Under the pieces are notes generated by a model. It ran no database searches. It saw only the letters and a list, made by a program, of their open reading frames with translations, and was not told the DNA's origin. A stretch of 61,224 nucleotides of DNA from Rhodoferax sp. (GTDB lineage: Bacteria; Pseudomonadota; Gammaproteobacteria; Burkholderiales; Burkholderiaceae_C). Numbering within the stretch: the first letter of the stretch is position 1; each line of letters opens with the position of its first letter. Position numbers and translations under genes: made by a program. Of the stretch, positions 59,989 through 61,224 are shown in pieces. The DNA lies in the NCBI RefSeq assembly GCF_013297935.1, contig NZ_JAAFIX010000014.1, forward strand, positions 1 through 61,224, written 5' to 3'.

Positions 59989-60125
59989 TCGGCCCCGGAG
60001 GCCCATGCGCGCCTTTGACCGCGACCACGGGCCCTTTTTCACACAGCGCTGCAAGTTTCTTCACACCACAGGGGGCCGCTTTCTTTTAGAGTGGGGGCCT
60101 CGCCAGCCGCACCGGAATACCCCGA

Positions 60126-61224
60126 ATGAACGCTCCACTGCCCCTCACCCACCTGCAGCTGCTACAAAAAAGAGAGCTGCTCGCGCAGATATTGAAAGGG
60201 CTGGAGGCCTATTTTCCTCAGCATGCGCTGCTCTACCAGACGGAAGACACCACGCCTTATGAGTGCGACGGCCTGACCGCCTACCGCCAGCGCCCCTTGC
60301 TGGTGGCCCTGCCCGAGACCGAAGAGCAGGTCGCGGCGGTGCTACGGGTGTGCCATGGCTTGCGCGTGCCGGTGGTAGCGCGCGGTGCGGGCACCGGCCT
60401 GTCCGGCGGCGCTATGCCCCAAGCGATGGGCGTGACACTCTCACTGGCCAAGTTCAACAAGATTCTGAAGGTGGACAAGCGCAGCCGCACGGCGGTGGTG
60501 CAGTGCGGTGTGCGCAACCTGGCCATCAGCGAGGCGGCAGCCCCCTACGGCCTGTATTACGCGCCGGACCCCAGCAGCCAGATTGCCTGCACGATAGGCG
60601 GCAACGTGGCCGAGAACTCGGGCGGTGTGCACTGCCTGAAATACGGGCTGACCCTGCACAACGTGCTCAAGGTGCGCGGCTTCAGCATGGAGGGCGAACC
60701 CGTCGAATTCGGCGGCGACGCCCTCGACACTCCCGGCTACGACCTGATGAGCGTGGTGGTCGGCAGCGAGGGCATGCTGGCCGTAACCACCGAGGTCACC
60801 GTCAAGTTGGTGCCCAAGCCCCAGCTCGCCCGCTGCATCATGGCCAGCTTTGACGACCTGCGCAAAGCGGGCGATGCGGTGGCCGCAGTCATCGCCGCCG
60901 GCATCATTCCCGCCGGTCTGGAGATGATGGACAAACCCATGACTGCGGCGGTGGAAGACTTTGTACACGCGGGCTACGACCTGAGTGCGGAAGCCATTCT
61001 GCTGTGCGAGAGCGACGGCACCCCCGAAGAGGTGGAAGAAGAAATCGGCCGCATGAGCGAGGTGTTGCGCGCGGCCGGTGCCACAGGCATTGCGGTCAGC
61101 AACAGCGAGGCCGAGCGCCTGCGCTTCTGGAGCGGGCGCAAAAACGCATTCCCCGCCAGCGGCCGCATCAGCCCTGACTACATGTGCATGGACAGCACCA
61201 TTCCCCGCGCGCGGCTGGCCGACA
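60126..61224 (+). CDS. glcD: FAD-linked oxidase, glycolate oxidase subunit GlcD-like (3' end outside window)
   Basis: The first 366 codons; it runs off the right edge. PETEEQVAAVLRVCHGLRVPVVARGAGTGLSGG is the FAD-binding PP-loop region, followed by GGNVAENSGGVHCLKYG and VVGSEGMLAVTTEVTVK. The C-terminal part seen (to SGRKNAFP) begins the oxidase domain. GlcE and GlcF would be expected downstream. Residues about 13-31 (LQKRELLAQILKGLEAYF) are encoded by copy 9 of the 57-base repeat and lie before the conserved fold. Confidence 0.93.
   Translation, partial: MNAPLPLTHLQLLQKRELLAQILKGLEAYFPQHALLYQTEDTTPYECDGLTAYRQRPLLVALPETEEQVAAVLRVCHGLRVPVVARGAGTGLSGGAMPQAMGVTLSLAKFNKILKVDKRSRTAVVQCGVRNLAISEAAAPYGLYYAPDPSSQIACTIGGNVAENSGGVHCLKYGLTLHNVLKVRGFSMEGEPVEFGGDALDTPGYDLMSVVVGSEGMLAVTTEVTVKLVPKPQLARCIMASFDDLRKAGDAVAAVIAAGIIPAGLEMMDKPMTAAVEDFVHAGYDLSAEAILLCESDGTPEEVEEEIGRMSEVLRAAGATGIAVSNSEAERLRFWSGRKNAFPASGRISPDYMCMDSTIPRARLAD
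60161..60217 (+). repeat. 57-base dispersed repeat, copy 9, in the 5' part of glcD (sense)
   Basis: Begins GCTACAAAAAAGAGAGC (stem decayed), then CTCGCGCAGATATT, AAGGGCTGGAG and GCCTATTTTCC. GGGC-TGGAG-GCCT followed by T can form a small hairpin. It reads in frame G-CTA-CAA, the same frame as the pncC copy. Confidence 0.82.

Overview
The window reads as chromosome of a betaproteobacterium of the Comamonadaceae (order Burkholderiales), most like Rhodoferax or a close relative. The grounds are the GC-rich codon use and family-typical neighbourhoods: argS-SPOR-dsbA, lptA-lptB-rpoN, queA-tgt, a DUF3567 gene, a PhaM-like granule protein and several chemoreceptors. The genus is an inference, not a measurement. 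I see no tRNA or rRNA gene, CRISPR array, prophage or intact insertion sequence. Genes are tightly packed and no gap exceeds 300 bases; the longest gaps are about 120 to 145 bases.

Layout. 1-8.4 kb: the 3' end of a chemoreceptor gene; rpe, a membrane GGDEF-EAL protein and gph on the minus strand; then apaG, a PF10136 recombinase-family membrane protein and thiL on the plus strand. 8.5-12.5 kb: a Crp/Fnr regulator, a degenerate EAL protein, a small HNH protein, a PilZ protein, a LysR remnant, pgpA and pncC. 12.5-20.8 kb: a periplasmic binding protein, a haloacetate-dehalogenase-like hydrolase, an SDR, a UPF0149 protein, an FMN-dependent glutamate-synthase-like protein, an orphan histidine kinase and a PIN protein. 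20.8-29.3 kb, all minus: RNA methyltransferase, rpoN, lptB, lptA, a DHH phosphoesterase, dsbA, a SPOR protein and argS. 29.4-39.4 kb: psiF, ubiA, oxyR, an EamA transporter, a hypothetical gene, recG, a Bug-type binding protein, queA and tgt. 39.5-49.2 kb is ten minus-strand genes in a row: two chemoreceptors, a FIST sensor, a PhaM-like protein, then a copper operon (Crp-like regulator, PepSY protein, DUF2946, PCu(A)C chaperone, YcnI, second DUF2946). 49.3-61.2 kb: marC, the glutathione-dependent formaldehyde pathway (fghA, adhC) with a fumarylacetoacetase-family gene, two tandem DUF3108 genes, a DUF3567 gene, purU, a fourth chemoreceptor, psd, a LysR regulator and the start of a glycolate-oxidase-like glcD.

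The main unexplained structure is a dispersed short repeat. Nine copies align by hand without a gap over 57 bases, at 1184, 8110, 12022, 20404, 30711, 39451, 48719 (minus strand), 50804 and 60161. Each begins with a small hairpin (GCTAT...ATAGC), carries a GCGCA box about 20 bases on and a GG-CTAG box near base 40, and ends in a T-rich run. Copies lie in gaps between genes but also inside coding sequence, in at least two reading frames and in antisense. One encodes most of the YcnI signal peptide, one forms the ends of two converging genes, and one abuts the stop codon of a chemoreceptor that lacks the C-terminal tail of its relatives. A different GC-rich palindrome is inserted in frame inside recG.

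Recurring themes are motility and second-messenger signalling (four chemoreceptors, FIST, GGDEF-EAL, a degenerate EAL, PilZ), copper acquisition and envelope biogenesis (lptAB, psd, pgpA, dsbA).
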